DNA of 64,000 bases from an uncultured Clostridia bacterium (GTDB lineage Bacteria; Bacillota; Clostridia; UMGS1810), in NCBI GenBank assembly GCA_934454585.1, contig CAKSFP010000006.1, positions 1 to 64,000 of the forward strand, written 5' to 3'. Numbering within the stretch: position 1 is the stretch's first letter; the number at the start of each line of letters is the position of its first letter. The notes under the pieces were generated by a model. That model worked only from the letters and a program-made list of their open reading frames with translations. It was not told where the DNA came from and did not search any database. Positions 52,301 through 60,263 of this stretch are shown piece by piece. A program made the position numbers and the translations under genes.

Positions 52301-52610
52301 CAAGTCGTTTGGCGTGACAGCGGCAGTTACCGATGCCGAGGGCATAAGTATCTCTCACAGCGGCGGCAAGGCAAGGGTCAGCGGCAGGATAGTCAACGGG
52401 GACGAGAGTGTGAACTGCAAGGCAATCCTCACAGTGTATCGCAGAGGAGAGATGACGGACATCTGTATCACTCCGATTCATGCTGAAGCATTCGCTACCA
52501 CAGCTTTTACTACGGATTATGTGAATGCGGCGGACGGGGATGAGATAAACTTTGTCGTTATAGATAGCTTTGAAAGCGGAAGGTTTATCACATCAAAGAT
52601 ATATAAATAG
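49350..52610 (+). CDS. Secreted Ig-repeat / concanavalin-domain surface protein
   Basis: 1,086 residues from ATG 49350 overlapping the lyase stop; TTG 49365 after GAGGCGAG is an alternative. Signal peptide (LLSLIITVCMVATSVGAFA). A LamG-like N-terminal domain is followed by an SbsA-type Ig domain (SDPEDGAKLLDSSTLGAIGLTF), three or four bacterial Ig domains (VEFFVDGVLAETVTAAPYTF; VEYTVDGKSYKVTKAPFAY in each the Big_9 type) and a further concanavalin-like domain (about 690-880). No catalytic motif is seen. It likely binds polysaccharide or extends other proteins from the surface. A strong terminator follows. Confidence 0.72.
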   Translation: MRRDILKKLLSLIITVCMVATSVGAFAFSDDFANGDGWDISATAQSKSESGVLFDADGMHININTVGAAQKPNVTATREFDASGEVFALSARVKLSGIDDKVNRKLTVVKTNLKKAELFDFRGDKLYAFGQSAAVAAFTAEQDEWMNIFVTVDTTTSNGCLWADGKLVATGDTKWRADFNDSTLKIEAKSNSSSSIEAESDFVFASMKVDSLSANSGITYTSDPEDGAKLLDSSTLGAIGLTFDSVTAPSNMAADNLTLTEDGTEIEFEVTNDGLVYSVVPKNGFAPGKAYVLTIEEFLNITGISQGAKTIGFTTKIEGYEKPVVTLDKSDYLAYDDETVAVIASVATLDMVTKVEFFVDGVLAETVTAAPYTFELTKPNGDYTVTAKAYDSVDGEGKASAAVRFVTNTAPTVECASLTDGGVYGEGDDFSKVAFDISDADPGRIVSASLTVDGKSVGGFDRDNTTADLSALLTKGSHAIIATAEDEKGLVGRLEINITVVGADYVKPSISLAASAAVYVGGTVTVTPKVTGSEAVQYVEYTVDGKSYKVTKAPFAYDFSLTAGVHEVSALACDVLGSLSDAAKVNIEFKANTAPKVSAGIANGTTVSADDDFSAVSVTATDAEDNLKSVSVTFNGETVATETEGSFTVDLGGKVRVGENTLGIVAVDDGGLIGKYTAVFTVDGAYTSRELFSLDFDSMEDHKLPVNIQNGDTAKTTYESGIDGNDTKALVYRGFNNSDDDYYRIHTNEVTSRLVFSFDMNWLSAEQHGSMYLIKESVGTGMRTPVQWNNGTAKLDGGASFKFERNKWYTYTYDVNFETLTYTLTVTDGDGTVVGSSQSLVPEGFKYTFFRLITHSNLEDGDKIPSEFAIDNMKATAYKKPPIITGVREKTSDTTGSSLAPTATRFRIDIPAGLGYDNAADMSSLISITTDGEPVLIKSAVYDSKNSQIVVDIAESLRSLCDYVITLSADTLSADGVAIGAPLVKSFGVTAAVTDAEGISISHSGGKARVSGRIVNGDESVNCKAILTVYRRGEMTDICITPIHAEAFATTAFTTDYVNAADGDEINFVVIDSFESGRFITSKIYK

Positions 52611-52627
52611 AAAATATGTTTATTTGC

Positions 52628-52650
52628 GGAGCGCCGTTTTTCGGCGCTCC
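52628..52650 (+). terminator. Terminator of the polysaccharide locus
   Basis: Nine-pair GC-rich stem (52628-52636 with 52642-52650) with a T5 loop, followed by GTGCGATTTTTG. It closes the gene set that starts at 36691. Confidence 0.85.
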
Positions 52651-52707
52651 GTGCGATTTTTGCAATGTGTTGCCCCGCCTTGTGATGAATCTTCGCTAAG
52701 GCGGTAG

Positions 52708-52729
52708 GGGTCGATGACCTCATCGACCC
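52708..52729. repeat. Palindromic intergenic repeat
   Basis: Perfect 10-pair arms (52708-52717 with 52720-52729) with a CC centre. A related, shorter palindrome is at 36303-36316. The sharing of flanking sequence (GCGAAC/GAGCAAAC) indicates a dispersed host element. The rest of the gap (52651-52820) has no gene. Confidence 0.65.
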
Positions 52730-52839
52730 GAGCAAACTTGCAAATTTAATTAAATTAACACCTGCCGGTATGGAACGGCTTATGATCGTTCCGCACAAAA
52801 CATTAAAAATAATGCCAGAAAATTTTAGGAGGAAACATT

Positions 52840-54312
52840 ATGAGAAAAACCGACATTAACTTTATTCCGGATATTGAAAATCCGTCTCCGGATTACTACT
52901 GCACCTGGCAGACTCAATTGTATGCCACAAGTGACGGAAAACCTGCCGCACAGCGAAAAATAATGAATGAAAAAAGTATGTTTTCAAATGAATATCCGTA
53001 TGCGTGGACATCGTTTTACGAAAGAGCAAGACGGGATTTGTTTTTTGTGATGGATGACAGCTGGGATGTGCCAACGGACGGAGACGGGAGCAAATACGGA
53101 AGCCTTGTGCCCGACAGAGAAAAATTTGCTTCTTTTTACAGTGATAATAGTTGTGAAACAGCCCTGAAAAACCTGTGCTCGCGTGTGGAATCTCTCGGAT
53201 GGAAAGGTCTTGGCGGATGGGTGTGCGCTCAGGAATCTCCGTCGGTGCTCAGCGGAGGTGCAGCCGCAAAATACTGGATTGAAAAATTAAAAATGGCGCA
53301 TAATGCAGGCATGCGCTATTGGAAAATCGACTGGGGCAAAAAAGAGCGCGATGATGAGTTTCGCAGGCGGATTGCTGAACTTGCGCGTGAGTATGCGCCG
53401 AATTTGATTGTTGAAAATGCTTTTGATGCAAAATATATTTCGTTTTCCGATGTGTTCAGGACTTACGATGTTCCGGCAATTATGTCTGTGCCGATGACCA
53501 TGGAAAAGCTCGCTTTGATTTTGAAAAGAGCAGAGTTCACCGGTGAGGCGAAAAGCCTGGTAAACTGTGAGGATGAGGCATATGCGGCTGCCGCCGGCGG
53601 ATTTACCATGGGCATAATGCGCCACCCGTACTGCGGAAATCTGCCCGACGGCAGAGCCGATATGTCATTTCCGCAGTGTCACCGCGACCTTAAACGCAAG
53701 ACTGAAGAAGTGCTCCGCGCCGCACGCTGGCACAGGATTGCCCCGGCTTTTGCCGCGGACAAAAACGGGGTGTGTATCTCGGAAAAGATGCTGAGCGATA
53801 CCTGGGAACTTCAAAATGCCGATGCAGAGATTGAAAGTTGGTGGTTGAATACGGGTTCAATCAAAGATTTTCTCAAAGACGGTGTAATCACAAAAACCGC
53901 CTGCGCCTCCATAAGCAGAAATATGCCGCTGCCGATTGTCACCCCCAATAAAAACGGCGAAACACCTTATGTGATAGCAGCAAAAAATCCGAACGGTGCG
54001 GTATCCGCGGCATTTCTTGCGCGCACAAACGGGCGCAGATATTACACACCTCTCTGCGATGTATCGATTGGAGCGGATGACGGCGATACATTTGGATTAT
54101 TCGGTTATTTTAGATCGGTAACATTTAATTTTTCGCATACAAAAACAAATGTTAAAGTTTATGCGCAAAATCTCTCCGATGATTTCGCATATGACATAAC
54201 AGATGAAATACAAACAGCCGAAAACAGCATCAAAATACCGTTTTCGGCCGTAGATAAGCTTTGCGTTTCCAAAGATAAATCCGAGCCGGGTTTGCTCATT
54301 AAAATAAAATAA
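52840..54312 (+). CDS. Cytoplasmic glycoside-hydrolase-like protein (GH27/36 clan candidate)
   Basis: 490 residues, ATG behind AGGAGG; no signal peptide. The central barrel part shows FFVMDDSWDVP (strand with Asp near residue 73), SLGWKGLGGWVCAQESP, then MRYWKIDWGKKERDD (a K-x-D type nucleophile site as in GH-D enzymes, Asp near 166) and IVENAFDAKYISFSDVFRTYD. The C-terminal 120 residues form a beta domain. The order of acidic strands resembles alpha-galactosidase-clan enzymes, but overall similarity is low, so substrate is open. It ends convergently with the next gene. Confidence 0.5.
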   Translation: MRKTDINFIPDIENPSPDYYCTWQTQLYATSDGKPAAQRKIMNEKSMFSNEYPYAWTSFYERARRDLFFVMDDSWDVPTDGDGSKYGSLVPDREKFASFYSDNSCETALKNLCSRVESLGWKGLGGWVCAQESPSVLSGGAAAKYWIEKLKMAHNAGMRYWKIDWGKKERDDEFRRRIAELAREYAPNLIVENAFDAKYISFSDVFRTYDVPAIMSVPMTMEKLALILKRAEFTGEAKSLVNCEDEAYAAAAGGFTMGIMRHPYCGNLPDGRADMSFPQCHRDLKRKTEEVLRAARWHRIAPAFAADKNGVCISEKMLSDTWELQNADAEIESWWLNTGSIKDFLKDGVITKTACASISRNMPLPIVTPNKNGETPYVIAAKNPNGAVSAAFLARTNGRRYYTPLCDVSIGADDGDTFGLFGYFRSVTFNFSHTKTNVKVYAQNLSDDFAYDITDEIQTAENSIKIPFSAVDKLCVSKDKSEPGLLIKIK

Positions 54313-54331
54313 TTTTTGCGGCACAAAAAAT

Positions 54332-55063
54332 TTATTTATTCAAGGTTCCGTCAACGATTTTTTGCACTTTCAAAGCGGTTTCGGGATCAACAGTTTCGTC
54401 AAAATCGCAGAAAGAATTTCCGATGATGTCCTTCCCGGTGAGCTTTTTGTACCAAGTGAGAGCCAATGCATATCTGCCCAAGCCGAGGTTTGCGTGATAG
54501 GTGTCGCGGTGAACTTTCATTCCCTCTTTTGAGAGTTCGCCGAATACCTCTCCGCACGGAATTATTCCGGCGGCATTTATGTCGGCCGCCGCAGCCGCAT
54601 ATGCCGATTCGAGATCCGCAAGCATTTCTTCGGGTTTTTTGTAGCCCAATTCGTCGCACAGCCTTGCGCTGTCTTTTTCGTAGCTCCAGGTTTGGTGCAT
54701 AAACAGCTTGGCTTTCGGCGCATATTTATGTATATAGTCCGCCAGACTGTTCAGATACGGCTGATATGTGTCATAGTTCGGCGCAAGATTGCTGACCTGC
54801 TGGAGCGTTATCACATCCCATCCGCCCCAAGCCTCTGACAGGATGGCTTCTTTAATTGAAACGCAGAATCCCGTCGGTTCGCCGTTGAACTGCAAGGCAT
54901 AGCTTTTTGAGTTTTCAAGCATATTTGTGTAGTGAACAGACAGCGGGCAGCCGCCGATATACAAATTAACAACTTTCATGTTTGTTCCGTCCGCTTTTGC
55001 AACGCCGTGCAGGTATCTTGAAGCGTCTTCCGAAAAACTGTTTCCGATTGATAATACTTTCAT
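54332..55063 (-). CDS. SGNH/DUF4886-type hydrolase
   Basis: 243 residues on the minus strand. Starts MKVLSIGNSFSEDASRYL: the G-N-S-F-S box with Ser9 as nucleophile is the DUF4886/SGNH pattern. GGWDVITLQQVSN is block III-like. The catalytic Asp-x-x-His is seen in HRDTYHANLGLGRY (about residues 183-196). Such enzymes usually remove acetyl or acyl groups from sugars, which fits a sugar-degradation neighbourhood. No signal peptide, so it probably acts inside the cell. Confidence 0.78.
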   Translation of the reverse strand: MKVLSIGNSFSEDASRYLHGVAKADGTNMKVVNLYIGGCPLSVHYTNMLENSKSYALQFNGEPTGFCVSIKEAILSEAWGGWDVITLQQVSNLAPNYDTYQPYLNSLADYIHKYAPKAKLFMHQTWSYEKDSARLCDELGYKKPEEMLADLESAYAAAAADINAAGIIPCGEVFGELSKEGMKVHRDTYHANLGLGRYALALTWYKKLTGKDIIGNSFCDFDETVDPETALKVQKIVDGTLNK

Positions 55064-55151
55064 TTTGTCGTCAACTTCATGCTATTTCTGATTAATTTTA
55101 TCAATATCGGCATGAATTGTCAAGTTTTTCACGGTTAAATTCAAGTTTTTC

Positions 55152-55179
55152 TTGACTATTTTCGCGATGATGATATAAT
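55152..55179 (+). promoter_or_regulatory. Promoter of the rhamnosidase-like operon
   Basis: TTGACT (55152-55157), 16-base spacer, TATAAT (55174-55179), with AAGGAGAT before the gene. It lies between the divergent genes at 54332-55063 and 55232. Confidence 0.75.
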
Positions 55180-55231
55180 GGGAGTGTTGATAAAAACAAT
55201 CGGATAAATTACCCGAGAAGGAGATCTGTAA

Positions 55232-56905
55232 ATGAGTTTTGATAAATTTACTTACAGCAGTGAAAAAAACACTGTAATCAAAAAATTCCTTGTGCCGCAG
55301 CGAATTGTGGCTTGCAAAGATACCGATAATGAAAATATGCTTTTGTGTGACACACCGCGCCAGTCTGCACCCCGTGCGGAAAACTGCACCACTGTGCGCC
55401 GCGGCGGCTATGTTCTGCTTGATTTCGGCTGCGAGTTTCAGGGCGGCATAGACCTCACCGTCCAGGTGGCAACTCCGCGTTCGCGCATCAGGATTGTTTT
55501 CGGCGAGAGCGTGTCCGAGGCACTGTCGTCAATCGGCGTGAAAAACGCTACAAACAACCATTCCGTGCGTGACATGATTGTGGAGACCTGCTCCATGTCG
55601 AGCATGCGATACGGCAACACCGGTTTCCGTTTTGTCAAGATAGAGCCGATAGACAATGATATTCTCATACGCGGCGTCAAGGGTGTCTTTGAGTATAAGG
55701 ATCTTGAGTATAAGGGCAGTTTTGAGTGCAGTGATGCTCTGCTAAACACCATATGGAATACTGCGGCGTACACCGTGCACCTTAATATGCAGGACTACAT
55801 CTGGGACGGCATAAAGCGTGACCGCCTTGTTTGGATCGGTGATATGCACCCTGAAGTGTCTACAATAACATCCGTATTCGGATATGATGCAAGTGTGGAA
55901 AAGAGTCTTGACTACATAAGAGATGAAACACCGCTCAACCGCGATTTTGCGCACGATGACGATGCGTGCTGGATGAACACTCTGCCAAGCTACACACTCT
56001 GGTGGATAAAGATTCACCGCGACTGGTACTATCAGAACGGAAGCAAAGAATATCTCAATCAACAGAAAGACTATATGTATGCGGCGGCAAAGCTGATTTT
56101 GCCGCGGATTCACGATGACGGCAGTCTCGATTTTCCGTCATATTTCGTTGACTGGAGTTCCAAGGACACCCCGGCAGAAGAACCGGGTTTCCGCGGATGC
56201 CTTGTGCTTGCGCTCAAGGCGGCGGCAGAGATTTTCGACATCTACGGAGATGACGGCATGAGCAAAAAATGCCTCGATAAAATCGCCTGTGTTGCCAAGA
56301 TACTGCCCGATTTTTCGTCAAACAAGCAGATGGCGGCAATCGTGTCTCTCGCCGGCCTTGCTGACAGCAAAGCTGTGTCGGACGGTGTGATAAAGAAAGA
56401 TCTTCTGCAAGGTTTGTCAACTTTCTACGGCTACTATGTACTGCATGCCCTGGCAAAGAGCGGCGACACACAGGCAGCGATAGATGTCATGCGCGGATTC
56501 TGGGGTGCCATGCTTCGCTTTGGCGCGACGACATTCTGGGAGGATTTTGACATCAGGTGGATAGAGAATGCCGCACCGATAGACGACATTGTGCCCGAGG
56601 GCAAGGCTGATATCCACGGCGACTACGGAAAATTCTGCTACACTCAGTTGCGCCACAGCCTGTGCCACGGCTGGGCGAGCGGACCGGCGCCGTTTATGAC
56701 AAAACACATACTCGGAGTCGGCATTGCCGAACCGGGATGCAGAAAACTTGTCATCACTCCGCACATGGGCGACCTTGAGTGGGTGCGCGGCACCTATCCC
56801 ACTCCCTACGGAACGGTGACGATAGAGCACAGGAAAGAGAATGGAAAAATCGTGAGCAAGATAGATGTTCCCGATGAAATTACAGTTGAGGTGAATAACG
56901 GATGA
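55232..56905 (+). CDS. Alpha-L-rhamnosidase-like enzyme (GH78-type)
   Basis: 557 residues, no signal peptide. The N-terminal beta part has YVLLDFGCEFQGGIDLTVQV and IRIVFGESVSEAL, typical of GH78 domain D. The (alpha/alpha)6 barrel begins SDALLNTIWNTAAYTVHLNMQ and has DGIKRDRLVWIGDMHPE, matching the acidic box of GH78 but with Asp where the classical RDERLGW box has Glu. Later motifs are DFPSYFVDWSS, ATTFWEDFD and HSLCHGWASGPAPFM. At 557 residues it is shorter than classical GH78 enzymes, lacking the outer N-terminal domains. It may release L-rhamnose or a similar sugar from imported oligosaccharide. Next gene overlaps by four bases. Confidence 0.75.
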   Translation: MSFDKFTYSSEKNTVIKKFLVPQRIVACKDTDNENMLLCDTPRQSAPRAENCTTVRRGGYVLLDFGCEFQGGIDLTVQVATPRSRIRIVFGESVSEALSSIGVKNATNNHSVRDMIVETCSMSSMRYGNTGFRFVKIEPIDNDILIRGVKGVFEYKDLEYKGSFECSDALLNTIWNTAAYTVHLNMQDYIWDGIKRDRLVWIGDMHPEVSTITSVFGYDASVEKSLDYIRDETPLNRDFAHDDDACWMNTLPSYTLWWIKIHRDWYYQNGSKEYLNQQKDYMYAAAKLILPRIHDDGSLDFPSYFVDWSSKDTPAEEPGFRGCLVLALKAAAEIFDIYGDDGMSKKCLDKIACVAKILPDFSSNKQMAAIVSLAGLADSKAVSDGVIKKDLLQGLSTFYGYYVLHALAKSGDTQAAIDVMRGFWGAMLRFGATTFWEDFDIRWIENAAPIDDIVPEGKADIHGDYGKFCYTQLRHSLCHGWASGPAPFMTKHILGVGIAEPGCRKLVITPHMGDLEWVRGTYPTPYGTVTIEHRKENGKIVSKIDVPDEITVEVNNG

Positions 56906-58308
56906 AAAAATATATTGACAGCTCGGTAAATATCGATGCGGTTAAAACCTGCATGAAAAATCTTATTGACATAAACAGTGTGCCGCACACCCTGTCAGTG
57001 CACACGGCGGATGGAAAAAAGCTCCTCGAAATTTCGCCCGAACCTTATTCGGCGGATGATGTAACCGAGGTGTATTCCCTCAGCAAGACTTTCATGTCCA
57101 CTGTTGCCGGCATAGCGTGGGATTTGGGACTGTTCTCGCTTGACGACAGGATTGTGGACATCTTCCCCGACAAAGTGCCGGAGCACATCTCGGATAACTT
57201 GGGCAAGATGACCGTCAAAAACATCCTCTCCATGAACAGCGGTCACGAATCGTGCCGCATGGGATTTATGAAACACTCCGACGATGTGGTGAAAGAGTTT
57301 CTGCGCCATGATCCCCCGTATGAGCCTGGCACTCATTTTGCCTATAACACGGGCGCTACCTGTGTTGCTGCGGCGGTGATAGAGCGCATCACCGGCAGAG
57401 ATTTCTTCGACTTTGCGAGCGAATATCTTTTCTTGCCGCTCGGCATAACGGATGTCTATTGGTCAAAGTGTGAGGACGGCACCTGCGAGGGCGGCGTCGG
57501 CTTGCACATCAGCGCGCGCAGCATTGCCAAACTCGGCATTATGTACTTAAACAACGGTGTGTACAACGGCAGACGAATTCTCTCCAAGGAGTGGATAGAT
57601 ATTGCCACTTCGTCTATATCGGACAACAGCGGCAACGGTGACCAAAACTGGTGTTCCGGTTACGGCTTGCAGATATGGCGCAACTGCACGGGCGGTTACC
57701 GCGGTGACGGTGCTTTCGGCCAATTCTGCGTGGTCCTCCCCGAGAGCGGAGTTGTGGTCACTATGACCACCTTGTCTCTGTGTACGGATGTGGAACTCAA
57801 ACATCTCATAGAGCTTGGTGAGAACATACTTGCCAAAGGCGGCAGCAGCGGAGATATTGAAGATTTCGATTTTGCGCCGACGGGCGGCGAGCCTGTGCCG
57901 AGCGAGCTTTTGGGCACATACAGGCTCTGCGACAATCTGTGCGGATTTACTTTCTTAAACATTGCACAAGAGGACGGCAGACTGGAGCTTGCGTTCTTTG
58001 ACGGCGAGGAGATGCAGAAAATATCTGCCGGCAACGGAGAGTGGGTTTACTCGGAATATTGGGCGGCAAACAGGACGCCGAAACTTGGCGACATCATGTC
58101 TGCGAATAAATATGAGTTGCTTGCCGTTATGTCAAGTTATCGGTTCCATGACGGCAAGATTATTGTGGAATCGAGATATATCAGCAATCCTCACAACGAG
58201 ACTGTGACTCTCGCATTTGACGGCGGCAGTCTGAGAATTGTCATTGACGAGAATAACGATAACAGACAGTTGCTCGCAACAGATAGATTTTTCGGAAAAA
58301 GGATATAG
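56902..58308 (+). CDS. Beta-lactamase-fold serine hydrolase
   Basis: 468 residues, coupled to the rhamnosidase gene (ATGA-like overlap). Class C beta-lactamase/esterase motifs: SLSK with Ser59 and Lys62, Tyr148 in FAYNTG, GLHISARSIAKLG and the late GYRGDGAFGQFCVVLP where the KTG-type motif is expected (here G-D-G). The C-terminal 120 residues form a beta domain. No signal peptide is visible. It is likely an esterase or D-amino-acid-type hydrolase working on a sugar ester; the true substrate is unknown. Confidence 0.78.
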   Translation: MKKYIDSSVNIDAVKTCMKNLIDINSVPHTLSVHTADGKKLLEISPEPYSADDVTEVYSLSKTFMSTVAGIAWDLGLFSLDDRIVDIFPDKVPEHISDNLGKMTVKNILSMNSGHESCRMGFMKHSDDVVKEFLRHDPPYEPGTHFAYNTGATCVAAAVIERITGRDFFDFASEYLFLPLGITDVYWSKCEDGTCEGGVGLHISARSIAKLGIMYLNNGVYNGRRILSKEWIDIATSSISDNSGNGDQNWCSGYGLQIWRNCTGGYRGDGAFGQFCVVLPESGVVVTMTTLSLCTDVELKHLIELGENILAKGGSSGDIEDFDFAPTGGEPVPSELLGTYRLCDNLCGFTFLNIAQEDGRLELAFFDGEEMQKISAGNGEWVYSEYWAANRTPKLGDIMSANKYELLAVMSSYRFHDGKIIVESRYISNPHNETVTLAFDGGSLRIVIDENNDNRQLLATDRFFGKRI

Positions 58309-58325
58309 GTAACTAAAAATATTTT

Positions 58326-58383
58326 GCGGGGGTATATTATAATTTGCGTGAATCGGTTCATGCAGATTATAATATACCTCCGC
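58326..58383. terminator. Long inverted repeat between convergent genes
   Basis: Almost perfect 27-pair stem from 58326 to 58383 with a TCGG centre; the middle of each arm is GGTATATTATAAT. It stands between two convergent genes and probably ends both transcripts, although T tails are short. Confidence 0.65.
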
Positions 58384-58401
58384 CTTTGGAATACGCCAGG
58401 A

Positions 58402-59760
58402 TTACCCGTTTATCATATAGCAAGCTTTTCCGCGGCTCTTTGCTTCATACAGTGCCGCATCGGCGCTTTCCATAAGCGACGGCAAATCGGTCGGGCGGGA
58501 ATATCTGCACACACCTATGCTGCAGCTTATCCGGTGCGGTTCTGCCGCAACGGTCGATATCTCGCTTAAAAACCTGTCAAGTATCATCTCAACTTCGCGC
58601 CGCTCAATCGGCTCTTTTATAATTGCAGAAAACTCGTCTCCGCCGAGTCTTCCGGCAAGTCCGTAATCGTCGAACACTTTTTTCATTACGGTTGCGACGC
58701 TGCGGAGTACCTTGTCACCTGTTGCATGACCGAAAGTATCGTTTATTCCCTTGAAGTCATCTACATCTATGAATAAAAACCATCCGTTCGATGGTGAGGT
58801 ATCTTTGCTTAAAAACTCCTCGCAGCAGTCAAGGAATATTTTGCGTCCCATTATACCTGTTACAGTGTCAAATTCGCCGAGAAATTTTTGATAAGTTGTG
58901 TATCTGTTGTCAAGCACAAGTATGACAATTGATATTACATCGAGCGCTATCACCGCAAACATGAACTGAATTTGCAGGTGGATCAGGTCTGCGTTTATCG
59001 CACTATCTACCTCCAAATCATGCCGTTCGAGCATATATGATGTGCGCTGAGAGAAATACAGTGTCGCAAACATAGTCATAGCCACCAAAAATATAGTAAA
59101 CACCGAGTGCATGGTGTGTTTTTTCGGCGGGTCAATGTAATTTTCGTGGGCTTTGTCAATGCTGTTTTTGAATTTTTGCACACGGTCGGAATTGTAAATT
59201 CGTTGAATAGTGTTTACCAGGGAAATGCACAGTATTATCAGCGCAATGTCGCCGAGACGAAAGTGAAAGGTGGATGTCCAGTTATAGCCGGACTGAGGAA
59301 AGAATATACCCATGGCAAGGTATACAAAAAATGCGTGAAGTCTTGTCGAAACAGCCGTGCCGAGAGTTGTCCACAGTTTGGTATGGCGGCTCTTTTTTGC
59401 AGCAAAAAATATTAATCCCATCACAAGACCGAAAACGGTTCTTGAAATAAGGGATACGAATATGCTGCCGAGCGGGTTGCCGCTGAGAACGGGAGAAAAT
59501 ATCATATCGGACGGCATTACATAGTGTGCCGACGACTTGTACATGCTTGCCAGACCGAAAGCCACACCGATAACCGTCGATTGCGCCGTCCCGAGCAGGC
59601 ACGCGGCAATGAGGATCGGTATGTATGCAAATGTGACCGATATCGGCGGCACATGAATATATCCCAGGAATGTGAATGACATCAGTACCTCAAGACAGAC
59701 AAGAACAATGAAAATATATGTGTCAAATACAGATTTTTTCCCGGATTTTGCGCACTTCAT
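58402..59760 (-). CDS. Membrane diguanylate cyclase with ECF S-component-like sensor
   Basis: 452 residues on the minus strand from the ATG at 59760 (AGGAG eight bases upstream; an earlier ATG at 59775 lies in front of that site). The N-terminal 190 residues hold about six membrane segments with YIHVPPISVTFAYIPILIAACLLG, GVAFGLASMYKSS and RTVFGLVMGLIFFAAKK given in parts; this resembles the S component of ECF vitamin transporters. Two more segments follow (about 215-290). The C-terminal GGDEF domain (about 295-450) has FLFIDVDDFKGINDTFGHATGD and RLGGDEFSA, so it is catalytically intact. The RxxD inhibitory site is absent. It makes cyclic di-GMP in answer to a ligand bound in the membrane domain (inference). 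Confidence 0.82.
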   Translation of the reverse strand: MKCAKSGKKSVFDTYIFIVLVCLEVLMSFTFLGYIHVPPISVTFAYIPILIAACLLGTAQSTVIGVAFGLASMYKSSAHYVMPSDMIFSPVLSGNPLGSIFVSLISRTVFGLVMGLIFFAAKKSRHTKLWTTLGTAVSTRLHAFFVYLAMGIFFPQSGYNWTSTFHFRLGDIALIILCISLVNTIQRIYNSDRVQKFKNSIDKAHENYIDPPKKHTMHSVFTIFLVAMTMFATLYFSQRTSYMLERHDLEVDSAINADLIHLQIQFMFAVIALDVISIVILVLDNRYTTYQKFLGEFDTVTGIMGRKIFLDCCEEFLSKDTSPSNGWFLFIDVDDFKGINDTFGHATGDKVLRSVATVMKKVFDDYGLAGRLGGDEFSAIIKEPIERREVEMILDRFLSEISTVAAEPHRISCSIGVCRYSRPTDLPSLMESADAALYEAKSRGKACYMING

Positions 59761-59866
59761 GACCAATCTCCTCATAATGTATTTTTATAGCCGTTTGTAA
59801 AATTACTAAAATGCACATCTTAGGCACATTTCAATTGCATAAACAAGTTTGGTTTTCTCCACTTTA

Positions 59867-60000
59867 TGAATCCCACCACCGCTAACGCGGTCCCCCTCCC
59901 TTTAAGGCAAGGGAGGCTTTCTCCATCAGCACAAACTGTCGACCGAGCGAAAGGCTCCCTTGCTAAAGGGAGCTGTCACCGTAGGTGACTGAGGGATTCA
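59867..60000. mobile_element. MITE-like stem-loop element
   Basis: 134 bases bounded by the inverted repeat TGAATCCC/GGGATTCA. Inside are four hairpins: ACCGC/GCGGT, CCTCCCTT/AAGGGAGG, GCTCCCTT/AAGGGAGC and GTCACC/GGTGAC. No reading frame. I recognise this type of sequence as a very common dispersed intergenic element of gut Clostridia. The rest of the 59776-60263 gap holds only AT-rich sequence and the VanZ promoter. Confidence 0.7.
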
Positions 60001-60211
60001 AAAAAATGCAAAAAGTTATCCACATTTTTTAGTTCGTTATTTTACAATCACCTAATGTATTTTTAGACAATGCAAGTTCACTGTGACAGTATATCACATT
60101 TTTTGTGTTTTTTCAAGTTTTTCAAATTAATGAATACTCCGATTTTTTTGAGGGTATTTTTTTGATGCAAAATCCGACAGTAAATTGACGCTATCCAAGT
60201 CTTTTTTGTTG

Positions 60212-60240
60212 TTGACTATTTGCCGAAACGGTGTTAAAAT
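60212..60240 (+). promoter_or_regulatory. Promoter of the vanZ-like gene
   Basis: TTGACT (60212-60217), 17-base spacer, TAAAAT (60235-60240). Transcription would start about 15 bases before the GTG start, giving a very short leader. Confidence 0.6.
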
Positions 60241-60263
60241 GAGTATATGATTTTGCGGAGGCG

